Shown piece by piece: positions 44,001-51,264 of a stretch of DNA of 64,000 nucleotides. Every line of letters starts with the position of its first letter. Position 1 is the stretch's first letter. The translations under genes were made by a program, and so were the position numbers. The notes below the pieces were generated by a model. It was not told where the DNA came from and ran no database searches. It saw nothing but the letters and a program-made list of their open reading frames with translations. Source of the stretch: DATATV01 sp035551355 (GTDB taxonomy: Bacteria; Actinomycetota; Actinomycetes; Mycobacteriales; Pseudonocardiaceae); contig DASZNF010000107.1 in the NCBI GenBank assembly GCA_035551355.1, positions 4,934 to 68,933 on the forward strand, read 5' to 3'.

Positions 44001-44055
44001 AGCGGTGGCCACGGCCTACGAACGCGGCCTACTGGAATCGTCCACCCAGGACTGA
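41053..44055 (+). CDS. LAL-type LuxR regulator with AAA ATPase domain
   Basis: 1000 residues from ATG 41053. The N-terminal ATPase (PLVGRAAEMRRLRAAL) has Walker A GDAGVGKSR near residue 40 and Walker B VLVVEDLHWADSSTRD near residue 165. A long TPR-like helical region of about 550 residues follows. The C-terminal GerE HTH is LTPRERAVLTLVAAGRTNRQVGEELYISEKTVSVHLSRIMTKLGANRRAEAV (about 935-990; the line begins FTPRERAV in the sequence). Such MalT-like proteins bind ATP and a ligand, then activate promoters. The target is unknown; no biosynthetic or catabolic cluster adjoins it. Confidence 0.92.
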   Translation: MELVPRLGSGIPLVGRAAEMRRLRAALASATSGTAAAVLVSGDAGVGKSRLFAELAGPAGQQGALVLSGRCLDVGETGLPYLPFVEALIELRRHDPDLVAARPALARLLPGASLPALAEPVPDGLPPGRPGLQVERDLGQLQLFDALVDLLTELAERQCVVLVVEDLHWADSSTRDLLSFLLSRLRGQRLLVLASYRADDLHRRHPLRPLLAELFRLPAVERVELGPFDAAETRRFVLALAEEPVDDMVIDLIAERSEGNAFFAEELMAAVADSGEGMPGGLADVLLARIERLSPAAQDLVGLVSVAGRRVRHDRLQGVAQQEGLDIDEPLREAVQHNVLVVDEPTESYAFRHALLYEAVYHELLPGERVRLHAKYAKYLAAGPRTRGVAAALAHHSGESNDLRTALVASVEAAREAERVGAPAEALRHTERALQVWNAVPAEDCPAEVAGEFELLRSASFQAAASGHPERAVAYAMAAVRKLTDEVEPEQAAHTYRRLAQALTGVEGTREQTAQAIERAWQLVRDRPAGQHRAWVLAVRAQILRRDDPVEARAAAEAAIEDSRAVGVVGPEADALVTLGLLENLDGRPDAAVDRLNEAVGKSSDSHAITTELRARYCLSMHLHDHGRLTEGARAAADGVKRAKETGANWSSYGLELRVMDAICRYTVGDWDGSALASEPPMRRVSDVIVARIAATGLFVLVGRGHFADADRVIAEAWPLRRNEVEVARHVGYAAAELSLWRGDPATTAQWVAATRAELARDDFPWMLGQVRLAAWGVAAQAELARKARRTRDSEAEAAAVADADELLDLARKVIEHSRPWSGTLGPEARGWLAMAEAERTRLDGPGDVAAWQAAVDEFGYGHHYQQSIARLRYAEALLGNDNRAEATEQLAQAAKVAEHLSAAPLSAALSELAKRGRLTVPGVIEPRDHVDPFTPRERAVLTLVAAGRTNRQVGEELYISEKTVSVHLSRIMTKLGANRRAEAVATAYERGLLESSTQD

Positions 44056-44189
44056 CCGCCACACATCCTGTTGCGGTGACCTGATTATCAGGCGGCCGCA
44101 GCGGCAAACGGGGCTCGGCTGCCCGCTGCTGCTCCGAACCGGGCCCGGCCGGACCGAACTCGGCCGAGTCGCCGCCCACCGAACCGAGC

Positions 44190-44340
44190 CCGGCCTGTCT
44201 GCGGCCATCAGTACTGGGCCGGGTTGGCCTGCTGCGGCAATGAGTACTGGGCCGGGCTGGTCTGCTGCGGCCATCAGTACTGAGCCGGGCTGGCTTGCTG
44301 CGGTTCGCACCGAGCCCGCCCGGCTTGCCATCGATGGCGC
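44190..44340. repeat. 33-nt intergenic minisatellite
   Basis: Imperfect head-to-tail units of 33 bases, with the core TGCGGCCATCAGTACTGGGC, occur from about 44192 to 44290 (three clear copies). Decayed copies lie on both sides, filling the 383-base gap between the LuxR regulator and the ACT-GNAT gene. The unit is 11 codons long, so several frames stay open (for instance repeats of QPGPVLIAAAG on the minus strand), but no start, ribosome site or codon bias supports translation. Confidence 0.75.
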
Positions 44341-44438
44341 CGCGCCCGGTCAGCCGGTTGCCATCGGCATAGCGCCGGGGTGGCCTGCCGCCGTTCGTAT
44401 CGCGTCCGCCCTGGGCGGCGGCCGTTCGCAGCCAGACA

Positions 44439-45563
44439 CTAGGTAGCTGTGGTTTGTCTCACTTCCGGCGTGGTCGCCATCGTCACCCGCAGCAACCCGC
44501 CCTCCCGGGTCGTCCTCGCGGGCAGCCGGGCGGCGCTCGCGGACCGGAGCATCGCGGTGTCCTCCGGCGGGCACCACGCGACCAACTCCCGATGCCCGGC
44601 CGCCCGGGCGACCCGTGCCAGCTCGGCCAGCAACTCGGTGCCCAGGCCGCGTCCCTGCCAGTCGTCCTCCACCAGCAACGACACCTCCGCGATCGCCGGA
44701 TCGGTCGTTCTGATCAACTGCCCGAGTGCGACGACCTGATGCCCCACCGCGCCCACCACCGTCCGACCGCGCGGCTCGACCAGCGGCCGGTTCAGCAGCC
44801 GCCGTGGCATCGGCTGCGGGCCGATCGACCGGCTGCCAACGGGAAACCGGTCCACGGCCGAACACCGGTCGTGCATGGCGGCGATCGCGTCGGCATCCGC
44901 CGGAAGGCCCGCGCGCAGCACCACCCCGGCGCCGTCGGCGGTGAGCACCGCCCGCGGCTCCAGTCCCGCACCGCGCACAGCGCCAATCAGCTCCTCCAGC
45001 GCCGCCGACCGCGCCAGTTCCACCTCGGTGAAGGCCGCCCAGCCCCGTCGCACCACCAGCCCATCACTCAGCACCACCTGCCTACCGCCAGGCTGAATCC
45101 CTTGCGTGCCAACGGATCCAGCCTGTTCGCCGGGCGGCTTGCTCGTCCCCGGACCGATTCCGCTCACCTCAACGGATCCGGCCTCCACCGCATCCGCGTC
45201 CAGCAGTTCGCGCACCGCCTCAGCCTGCCCGACAACCCCCGCCACCAACTGCGCGGCCACGCGCAGCGCGGCGGTCGGTGCGTCGGCCAGGTCGCTCAGG
45301 TGAGCCTTGGTGATGCCCGCGCACCGTCCGCCCACGGTCCGGACCAGGGTGACCAGTTCGGCCGGGCGCACCTCCTCCGGCGTACTGATCACCAGATCGT
45401 CCACCACGCCGCCGGGCACCGGCAGCACGGTCAGCGCCAGGATGTTGCAGTCCAGCGCGGCCAGCGACGCGGTCAGTTTGGCCAGCGCGCCAGGCCGGTC
45501 GTGCAGTTCGGCCCGCAGCCGCCAGGTGGGCTGGGCCTCGGAGGTCGCTTGGCTGGAGTCCAT
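44439..45563 (-). CDS. ACT-GNAT fusion protein (amino-acid-sensing acetyltransferase)
   Basis: 374 residues. Residues about 12-85 form an ACT domain (WRLRAELHDRPGALAKLTASLAALDCNILALTVLP). A variable linker follows. Residues about 210-350 form a GNAT acetyltransferase (VVLRAGLPADADAIAAMHDRCS, then VSLLVEDDWQGRGLGTELLAELARVARAAGHRELVAW with the acetyl-CoA loop QGRGLG). In other actinomycetes ACT-GNAT fusions are protein lysine acetyltransferases whose activity responds to amino acids, with acetyl-CoA synthetase as a target. Sequence here supports the architecture, not the ligand or substrate. Confidence 0.87.
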   Translation of the reverse strand: MDSSQATSEAQPTWRLRAELHDRPGALAKLTASLAALDCNILALTVLPVPGGVVDDLVISTPEEVRPAELVTLVRTVGGRCAGITKAHLSDLADAPTAALRVAAQLVAGVVGQAEAVRELLDADAVEAGSVEVSGIGPGTSKPPGEQAGSVGTQGIQPGGRQVVLSDGLVVRRGWAAFTEVELARSAALEELIGAVRGAGLEPRAVLTADGAGVVLRAGLPADADAIAAMHDRCSAVDRFPVGSRSIGPQPMPRRLLNRPLVEPRGRTVVGAVGHQVVALGQLIRTTDPAIAEVSLLVEDDWQGRGLGTELLAELARVARAAGHRELVAWCPPEDTAMLRSASAARLPARTTREGGLLRVTMATTPEVRQTTAT

Positions 45564-45608
45564 GCTTCCAGCCTGCGGCCGGCATGTTGCCGGGACGGAA
45601 CGCCGGTG

Positions 45609-46082
45609 TTACCGCTGGTCCTGCTCCTCAGGTGCCATCAGCTCGTCCACCGGCTCGGTCAATGTCTCGGTCAGCTCGGTCAGCCGGGCCTCGATGTCGG
45701 ACAGCCTCCGGTCGGTCCCGGCGCGGGCCGCGCTGCGGGCCAGCACCAACCCGGCCCCCGACAGGCCGGCGGCGATCACCGTGCCGGTCAGGTGCCAGGT
45801 CGGGCTGTTTCCGGTGCACGCGAACACGGTCGCGAACCGGGTGGACGAACAGGTCACGAACGGCACCGTGGCCAGCGCGATGCTGGCCGCCGCCACCCCG
45901 CCGAGCAGCGCCGAACCGAACGTGCGCATCAGCTCGAAGGCCGCGTTGGCCGAGCCGAGCGCACCCGCGATGTAGAGCACCGGCACCGGGGCAGGGAACC
46001 CGCCGAACGCGGCCCCGGCGATCAGCAGCACACAGACCGTCGCCTGCGCGATCACGATCCCCCGGTCCTGGCTGCCCAGCAT
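45609..46082 (-). CDS. small membrane protein with cytoplasmic coiled tail
   Basis: 157 residues from the ATG at 46080-46082. Three or four membrane segments (IVIAQATVCVLLIAGAAFGGF, ALLGGVAAASIALATVPFV, LTGTVIAAGLSGAGLVLA) precede a charged helical tail (RLSDIEARLTELTETLTEPVDELMAPEEQDQR) with heptad-like leucines. An extracellular loop has two cysteines (VTCSSTRFATVFACTGN). No named family is recognised. It lies between the ACT-GNAT gene and the proline-rich membrane protein, all read leftward. Confidence 0.75.
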   Translation of the reverse strand: MLGSQDRGIVIAQATVCVLLIAGAAFGGFPAPVPVLYIAGALGSANAAFELMRTFGSALLGGVAAASIALATVPFVTCSSTRFATVFACTGNSPTWHLTGTVIAAGLSGAGLVLARSAARAGTDRRLSDIEARLTELTETLTEPVDELMAPEEQDQR

Positions 46083-46144
46083 AGGTGCCGACCCTAGTCC
46101 GCCCGGCCGCTTTCGCGTGGATTCCGCACCCCGCCCAGCGCGTC

Positions 46145-47749
46145 CTACTGGTAGGGCGGCCCGGCTCCGGGGAACGGCCGCGGCGCGTTCCCGTACGCGT
46201 ACTGCGGCGCCTGCGGCGGTGGGCTGACCTGCGGGTTCGGCGCACTCGGCTGGTCGGTCCGGGGCAGCATCAAAGTGATCACGATAGCCGCGATGGCCAG
46301 CGCACAACCGCCCAGCACCAGCCAGAACCCGAGCCCGGGCGACACGGTCTCCACGAAGTCCGGGTCGTGGATGTTGAAGCCGAGATCGGTCAGCACCGAC
46401 ATGGCCACGGTCAGAGTGACGCCGAACAGCAGACCGGCGGCGACCGGCGCGGCGGCCCGGGCGAAGGTGGCCAACCGCGGGCCGGTCAGCACCAGCAGCA
46501 CGGCCGCGGCCAGCGCCAGCAGGGCGCCCACGGACAGCGCGTAACCCAGGTACTGCACGCGATCGCCGGTGTCCGAGGCCGGTGTGTAGACCAGCGACCA
46601 CGCGTTGGCGGTCGTGGTGTTCACGTCGTTGAGGCTGGGGTCGGTGCCGTGACTGCGGAAGACGTCCAGGGTGGCGAAGGAGCCGCCGATGGCCAGTCCG
46701 GCGGCCAGCACCAGCAGCACCACCGAGACCAACGTCTTGACCGCCATCGGCGGCCGGGCCGGGGCCAGGCCCGGCGGATGACCGGGGACGTACTGGCCGG
46801 CGGTCGCGCCGGGGCCGTCGGCGACGGACGGGCCCGCCTGTTGGCTGGTCAGCGTGATCGGCTGAGCTATCTGGGCGCCGATCGGGGGGATCGGCAAGCC
46901 GGTCTGCGGGCCGAACTGGGTGATGGGCAGGCCTGGCTGCGGACCCGTGTGGGTGGGCGGAAGGCCGGGTTGCTGGCCGGTCGGCGCGGCGCCCGGGTAG
47001 CCGGGCTGGGCGACGGGCGCGAGGTTGGTCTGCGATCCAGGCTGGGCGACCGACGAGAGGTTGGTCTGTGAGCCGGGCTGGGGGACGGGCGGAATGTTGG
47101 TCTGGGGGACGGGCGGGACGTTGGTCTGGGGGACGTTGGTCGGGGGGACGGCTGCGCCGGGGAAGGCCGTGGGCGGTTGGCCCGGAGCGGGCAGCCCGAG
47201 CGGCGGTTGGGCAGCACCGGCGACGGGTTGGCCGAGCGGGGGTTGGGCCGCGCCGGGCTGGGACATGCCCGGGAATGCCGCCCCGGGTGCGGGCGCACCC
47301 GGGGCCGCGGCACCGAAGCCGGATTGGTCGGCGAAACCGGGCTGACCGGCGAAACCGGGCTGACCAGCGCTGGGCTGAGCTGAAAACGGCTGGACCGCAC
47401 CGGGCGCAGCGAAGCCGGGTTGAGCTGAACCGGGTTGAGCGAAGCCGGGCTGGACTGTGCCGGGTTGAGCGAAGCCGGGATAGGCGAAGCCGGGCTGGAC
47501 TGTGCCGGGCTGGACTGTGCTGGGGTGGGCGGTACCGGGGGCGGGGAAGGTGGTGCGCGCGGTCGATTGGGCGTCGGCCAGGGCCGGGCGTGGAGGTTCG
47601 TGGGTGTTCCCGGCCGCGCTGGGCGCGGCCGGGGTATGGGTCTCGGCGGACGAGTCTTGCGGGTTGAGGGCCGAGGTGAGCGGGGAGGGGAAGCCGTGCG
47701 AGGGGGTCGGCGTGTCGTCGGGTGCCGGGTCCGGGCCTGGGGAGGTCAC
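46145..47749 (-). CDS. Pro/Gly/Gln-rich protein with C-terminal membrane domain
   Basis: About 534 residues if the GTG at 47747-47749 is used. The first 330 residues are low complexity, built of degenerate QPGFA, PGTVQ, PQTN(V/I)PPV and QPGSQTNL units. The C-terminal 200 residues contain four membrane segments (TLVSVVLLVLAAGLAIGGSF, LSVGALLALAAAVLLVLTG, APVAAGLLFGVTLTVAMSVL, GFWLVLGGCALAIAAIVITLML) and a proline-rich tail. The family is not recognised; actinomycetes have many such proteins with disordered cytoplasmic repeats. The exact start within the repetitive region is uncertain. Function unknown. Confidence 0.7.
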   Translation of the reverse strand: MTSPGPDPAPDDTPTPSHGFPSPLTSALNPQDSSAETHTPAAPSAAGNTHEPPRPALADAQSTARTTFPAPGTAHPSTVQPGTVQPGFAYPGFAQPGTVQPGFAQPGSAQPGFAAPGAVQPFSAQPSAGQPGFAGQPGFADQSGFGAAAPGAPAPGAAFPGMSQPGAAQPPLGQPVAGAAQPPLGLPAPGQPPTAFPGAAVPPTNVPQTNVPPVPQTNIPPVPQPGSQTNLSSVAQPGSQTNLAPVAQPGYPGAAPTGQQPGLPPTHTGPQPGLPITQFGPQTGLPIPPIGAQIAQPITLTSQQAGPSVADGPGATAGQYVPGHPPGLAPARPPMAVKTLVSVVLLVLAAGLAIGGSFATLDVFRSHGTDPSLNDVNTTTANAWSLVYTPASDTGDRVQYLGYALSVGALLALAAAVLLVLTGPRLATFARAAAPVAAGLLFGVTLTVAMSVLTDLGFNIHDPDFVETVSPGLGFWLVLGGCALAIAAIVITLMLPRTDQPSAPNPQVSPPPQAPQYAYGNAPRPFPGAGPPYQ

Positions 47750-47866
47750 CCCGAAATCGTGGCACGAACCACACCGGGGGCTGCAGCGTCCCGCCGGACC
47801 ATACGAACTTCGTGAAAGTCTTTCCGGTTGCGAACGCACCGGATGGGGTTCAAGTCCCTCTAACCA

Positions 47867-47907
47867 GATGCCGGTCGGCCCGAGCGAGGGCCGGGCCGAC
47901 CGGCATC
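47867..47907. terminator. strong hairpin in the 47.75-48.13 kb spacer
   Basis: A perfect 15-bp stem, GATGCCGGTCGGCCC (47867-47881) with its complement at 47893-47907 and an 11-base loop. It lies in a 378-base gene-free gap and directly follows a tRNA T-arm-like string, GGGGTTCAAGTCCCTC (47845-47860). It is probably the terminator of the leftward TetR gene. Confidence 0.65.
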
Positions 47908-48127
47908 CACGCCCCTGAAGATCGCCACGGCGGCCGCCCGCGAAGGCTGCTCCGGACCGGCTCGGCCAGTGGTTCCGCGCGTCGCCGAAGATCGGCTCAA
48001 CCGGCCGGCTCGATCCGGTCGGCCGGAGACCGTCTGGGCCAACCGAGCCGCCCCGCGGCCTCCGCATCACCAGCGATCGCGTCGGCTGCCCCGTATCGCT
48101 GAGGCCGGGTTATCGCTGAGGCCGGGT

Positions 48128-48772
48128 TCAGCCGGCCGGGCCCGCCATTTTCACCATGGCGTTGGCCATGCGCTTCCATTCCGCGAGGAGCTTGGCCCGG
48201 CGCCCGGGGTCGCCGCCGATCATGGCGTCCATGGCCAGCCCGCGGGTGAGGTTCACGGTCAGCCAGTAGAGCGTCTCCATGCGCTCCTCGGGCAAATCCG
48301 GCCAGGCGATCTCGCGATAGGTCTCCAGGGTCGCCCGGCCGAGCGCGCGGTCGACCGGCAGCAGGGTCTCGCGTAGCTCGGGGTCGGTTCGCGCGGCCAC
48401 CCACAGCTCCATCGCGGCCGTGGACAGGGTGCCGGAGAAGGACTCCCACAGCAGGTCGATGCCGCGGTCGATCCGATCCGGCTCGTCCGGCAGGCCGCGC
48501 ACCGAGTCGATCACCCCGGCGGTCAGCTTGCCGACCAGGTACTCCAGTGCGTGCGCCATCAGTTCGGCCTTGGTGGCGAAGTGATGCTGCTGCGCGCCCC
48601 GGGACAGCCCGGCCCGCTTGCAGATCTCGTTGACCGACGTCCCGGCGTACCCCAACTCGAGCAGGCACTCGATGGTCGCCTCGAACAACAACTCGCGGGT
48701 GCGTTCGCTGCGTTCGGCCTGGGTGCGATGGGTTCTGCTCTGCGCTATGGGCTGGGCCACTTTACTTACCAT
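48128..48772 (-). CDS. TetR-family regulator of an acyl-CoA catabolic locus
   Basis: 214 residues from the ATG at 48770-48772 (MVSKVAQPIAQSRTHRTQAERSERTRE). The HTH is LLFEATIECLLELGYAGTSVNEICKRAGLSRGAQQHHFATKAELMAHAL, residues about 25-75. The C-terminal domain binds an unknown ligand, plausibly an acyl-CoA. It is divergent from an acyl-CoA dehydrogenase with 68 bases between starts, and four TTACC/GGTAA elements lie there. Control of the dehydrogenase-CaiB operon is therefore likely. Confidence 0.88.
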   Translation of the reverse strand: MVSKVAQPIAQSRTHRTQAERSERTRELLFEATIECLLELGYAGTSVNEICKRAGLSRGAQQHHFATKAELMAHALEYLVGKLTAGVIDSVRGLPDEPDRIDRGIDLLWESFSGTLSTAAMELWVAARTDPELRETLLPVDRALGRATLETYREIAWPDLPEERMETLYWLTVNLTRGLAMDAMIGGDPGRRAKLLAEWKRMANAMVKMAGPAG

Positions 48773-48830
48773 CCGTGCTGCCGGTAAATTCCAGGACGAA
48801 CTTACCAGCAACTCGGAATGTTTACCTACC
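48762..48830. promoter_or_regulatory. TTACC/GGTAA half-site array between tetR and the acyl-CoA dehydrogenase gene
   Basis: TTACTTACC (48762-48770), CCGGTAAAT (48781-48789), ACTTACC (48800-48806) and TTTACCTACC (48821-48830) fill the divergent spacer. The second is inverted relative to the others, giving TTACC-n12-GGTAA and GGTAA-n14-TTACC arrangements. They overlap both start regions, as expected for TetR operators. Confidence 0.6.
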
Positions 48831-48840
48831 TGGAGATTCG

Positions 48841-49980
48841 ATGGCACGCTCCGCATGGCTGACCGAGGACCTGGACGCCTTCCGCGACCTGGCCCGCTCC
48901 TTCTGCGAGAAGGAACTCCTGCCCAACCAGGACCGCTGGATGGAGCAGAAGCACGTGGACCGCGACCTCTGGCAGCGGGCTGGCGAGGTCGGCCTGCTCT
49001 GCCTGTCCATGCCCGAGGAGTACGGCGGGGGCGGCGGCACCTTCGCTCACGAGATCGTGCTGATGGAGGAGCAGATCAAGGTCGGCGACGGCTGCTGGGG
49101 CGTCAGCCTGCACAACGGCATCGTCGCGCCCTACCTGTTGCACTACGGCACCGAGGACCAGCGCAAGCACTGGCTGCCCAAACTGGCCAGCGGCGAACTG
49201 GTCGGCGCCATCGCCATGACCGAGCCGGGCACCGGGTCGGACCTGCAGAACATCAAGTCTCGCGCGGTGCGCGACGGCGACGACTACGTCCTCAACGGCG
49301 CCAAGACCTTCATCACCAACGGGGGACAGGCCGACCTGGTCATCGTGGCGGCCAAGACCGACTCCTCGCAGGGCTCGCACGGCGTCTCGCTGCTGCTGGT
49401 CGAGGCCGACAGCCCGGGGTTCCGGCGCGGCCGCATTCTGGACAAGGTGGGGCTGAAGGGGCAGGACACCGCCGAGCTGTTCTTCGACGACGTGCGGGTG
49501 CCCGCGGCCAACGTGCTGGGCGGCGCCGAGGGCCAGGGCTTCGTGCAGTTGATGCAGCAGCTGCCGCAGGAACGGCTGATCATCGCCATCACCGCGACCT
49601 GTGTGATGGAGGCCGCGATCGAGCAGACCGTCCGCTACACCAAGGAGCGCACCGCGTTCGGCCGCGAGGTGTTCAAGTTCCAGAACACCCGGTTCACCCT
49701 GGCCGAGTGCGCCACCGAGGCCACCGTCTGCCGCGCCTTCGTGGACCAGTGCATCGAGGCGCACCTGCGCGGCGAGCTCGACGTGCCCACCGCGGCCAAG
49801 GCCAAGTGGTGGTGCAGCGACCGGGCCTGCCGGGTGGTGGACGAGTGCGTGCAGCTGCACGGTGGCTACGGCTACATGAACGAGTACCCGATCGCCCGCG
49901 CCTGGACCGACATCCGGGTGCAGCGGATCTACGGCGGCACCAACGAGATCATGAAGGAGATCATCTCCCGTACCCTCTGA
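48841..49980 (+). CDS. acyl-CoA dehydrogenase
   Basis: 379 residues from ATG 48841, with CTGGAG six bases upstream. N-terminal helices, the FAD signature IAMTEPGTGSDLQNIKSRAV and the C-terminal RIYGGTNEIMKEIISRTL are clear. The IYGGT (not IYEGT) motif places it with long-chain or isovaleryl-type dehydrogenases, in which the catalytic Glu lies elsewhere. It forms trans-2-enoyl-CoA with electrons passed to ETF. It is followed by a CaiB/racemase gene 41 bases later; together they suggest degradation of a branched or 2-methyl acyl-CoA. Confidence 0.94.
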   Translation: MARSAWLTEDLDAFRDLARSFCEKELLPNQDRWMEQKHVDRDLWQRAGEVGLLCLSMPEEYGGGGGTFAHEIVLMEEQIKVGDGCWGVSLHNGIVAPYLLHYGTEDQRKHWLPKLASGELVGAIAMTEPGTGSDLQNIKSRAVRDGDDYVLNGAKTFITNGGQADLVIVAAKTDSSQGSHGVSLLLVEADSPGFRRGRILDKVGLKGQDTAELFFDDVRVPAANVLGGAEGQGFVQLMQQLPQERLIIAITATCVMEAAIEQTVRYTKERTAFGREVFKFQNTRFTLAECATEATVCRAFVDQCIEAHLRGELDVPTAAKAKWWCSDRACRVVDECVQLHGGYGYMNEYPIARAWTDIRVQRIYGGTNEIMKEIISRTL

Positions 49981-50021
49981 TTTTCGTTTGCTGCCAACAA
50001 CTTTCGTGGAGGAGTGAGCAG

Positions 50022-51161
50022 GTGGCCGGACCGTGTGCCGGGCTGCGCGTCGTCGAGCTGGCCGGGCTGGCCCCGGCCCCGTTCGCGGCGATGCTGCTGG
50101 CCGATCTCGGCGCCGAGGTGATCCGGGTCGACCGGGTGACCCCGGGCGCCGACACGCCCACCATCGCCGGTGATCCGCTGGCCCGCGGCCGGCGCAGTAT
50201 CGGGGTGGACATCCGCGGCGCGGCGGGCGCCGAACTGGTGCGCAGGCTGGCCGACTCCGCCGACGTGCTGATCGAGGGGTTCCGGCCCGGCGTCGCCGAG
50301 CGGCTCGGGCTCGGTCCGGAAGATCTGTTGGCGCGCAACGAAAAGCTGGTCTACGGCCGGGTCACCGGGTGGGGTCAGGACGGTCCGCTGGCTCCCGCAG
50401 CCGGGCACGACATCAACTACATCGCGGTGGCCGGCGCCCTGGATCCGATCGGGCCGGCCGGGGGTGCGCCGGTGCCGGCGTTGAACCTGCTCGGCGACTT
50501 CGCGGGCGGTGGCATGCTGCTCGCCCTCGGCATCCTGGCCGCGCTGCACGAACGCACCGGCTCCGGGCGCGGGCAGGTGGTGGACGCGTCCATGGTGGAC
50601 GGGGCCGCGCTGCTCACCACCCACCTGCATGGCCTGCACCGCACCGGTTTGTGGCCAGGAGGCCGGGGCGAGAACCTGCTCGACGGCGGTGCCCCGTTCT
50701 ACGGCACCTACCGCACCGCGGACGACAAATACGTTGCGGTGGGCGCGATCGAGCGCCGATTCTGGACGGATCTGTTGCGGGTATTGGATTTGCCCGAGGC
50801 CGAGGTGCCCAGCCGGGATGATCCGGGCCAGTGGCCGAAGCTGCACGACGTGCTGGCCGAACGGATCGCCACCCGGACCCGGGACGAGTGGACCGCGCTG
50901 GCCGAGGGCACCGACGCCTGCCTGAGCCCGGTGCTCTCGCCCTGGGAGGCCGCCGACCACCCGCACAACGCGGCGCGCGGTACCTTCACCGAGATCGGCG
51001 GACTGGCCCAACCGGCGCCCGCGCCCCGGTTCGATCGCACCCCGGCCGCGCGACCGGAGCCGCCGCGACCGTCCGGCGCGGACACCGGCGCGATCCTGGC
51101 CGAGCTCGGGCTGTCCGAAGGGGAGATCGGCGAACTGCGGGCGGCCGGCACGGTCGGGTGA
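50022..51161 (+). CDS. CaiB/BaiF-family protein, alpha-methylacyl-CoA racemase-like
   Basis: 379 residues from GTG 50022, with GGAGGAG seven bases upstream. N-terminus LRVVELAGLAPAPFAAMLLADLGAEVIRVDR, then GHDINYIAVAGALDPIG and LLGDFAGGGM. The His of GHD and the Asp of LGDF match the catalytic pair of 2-methylacyl-CoA racemases, which interconvert (2R)- and (2S)-methyl acyl-CoA so that the S form can enter beta-oxidation. This fits the dehydrogenase just upstream. A CoA-transferase role is the alternative within the family. Confidence 0.9.
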   Translation: MAGPCAGLRVVELAGLAPAPFAAMLLADLGAEVIRVDRVTPGADTPTIAGDPLARGRRSIGVDIRGAAGAELVRRLADSADVLIEGFRPGVAERLGLGPEDLLARNEKLVYGRVTGWGQDGPLAPAAGHDINYIAVAGALDPIGPAGGAPVPALNLLGDFAGGGMLLALGILAALHERTGSGRGQVVDASMVDGAALLTTHLHGLHRTGLWPGGRGENLLDGGAPFYGTYRTADDKYVAVGAIERRFWTDLLRVLDLPEAEVPSRDDPGQWPKLHDVLAERIATRTRDEWTALAEGTDACLSPVLSPWEAADHPHNAARGTFTEIGGLAQPAPAPRFDRTPAARPEPPRPSGADTGAILAELGLSEGEIGELRAAGTVG

Positions 51162-51264
51162 ACCGCGGCGGATTTCGCCCACCTGGAGTGGCTTCTACGC
51201 CGATCGTCTGATGTTGGCGCGCATGGGTTCTGCCGCGACCGGCGCGCGGGCAGAATGACTGCCG

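Noticed and set aside
44029..44331. Leftward 100-codon frame encoding 11-residue repeats (QPGPVLIAAAG)
   Set aside because: It arises from the 33-nt minisatellite. There is no ribosome site and the frame overlaps the end of the LuxR gene.
41053..45563. Biosynthetic gene cluster around the LAL regulator
   Set aside because: No polyketide, peptide or terpene synthase genes are present nearby, so the regulator has no visible cluster to control.
47775..47866. Possible complete tRNA gene ending at the T-arm-like string
   Set aside because: No acceptor-stem partner, no canonical D-arm and an anticodon-like stem with a 9-base loop. It is reported only as a possible remnant.
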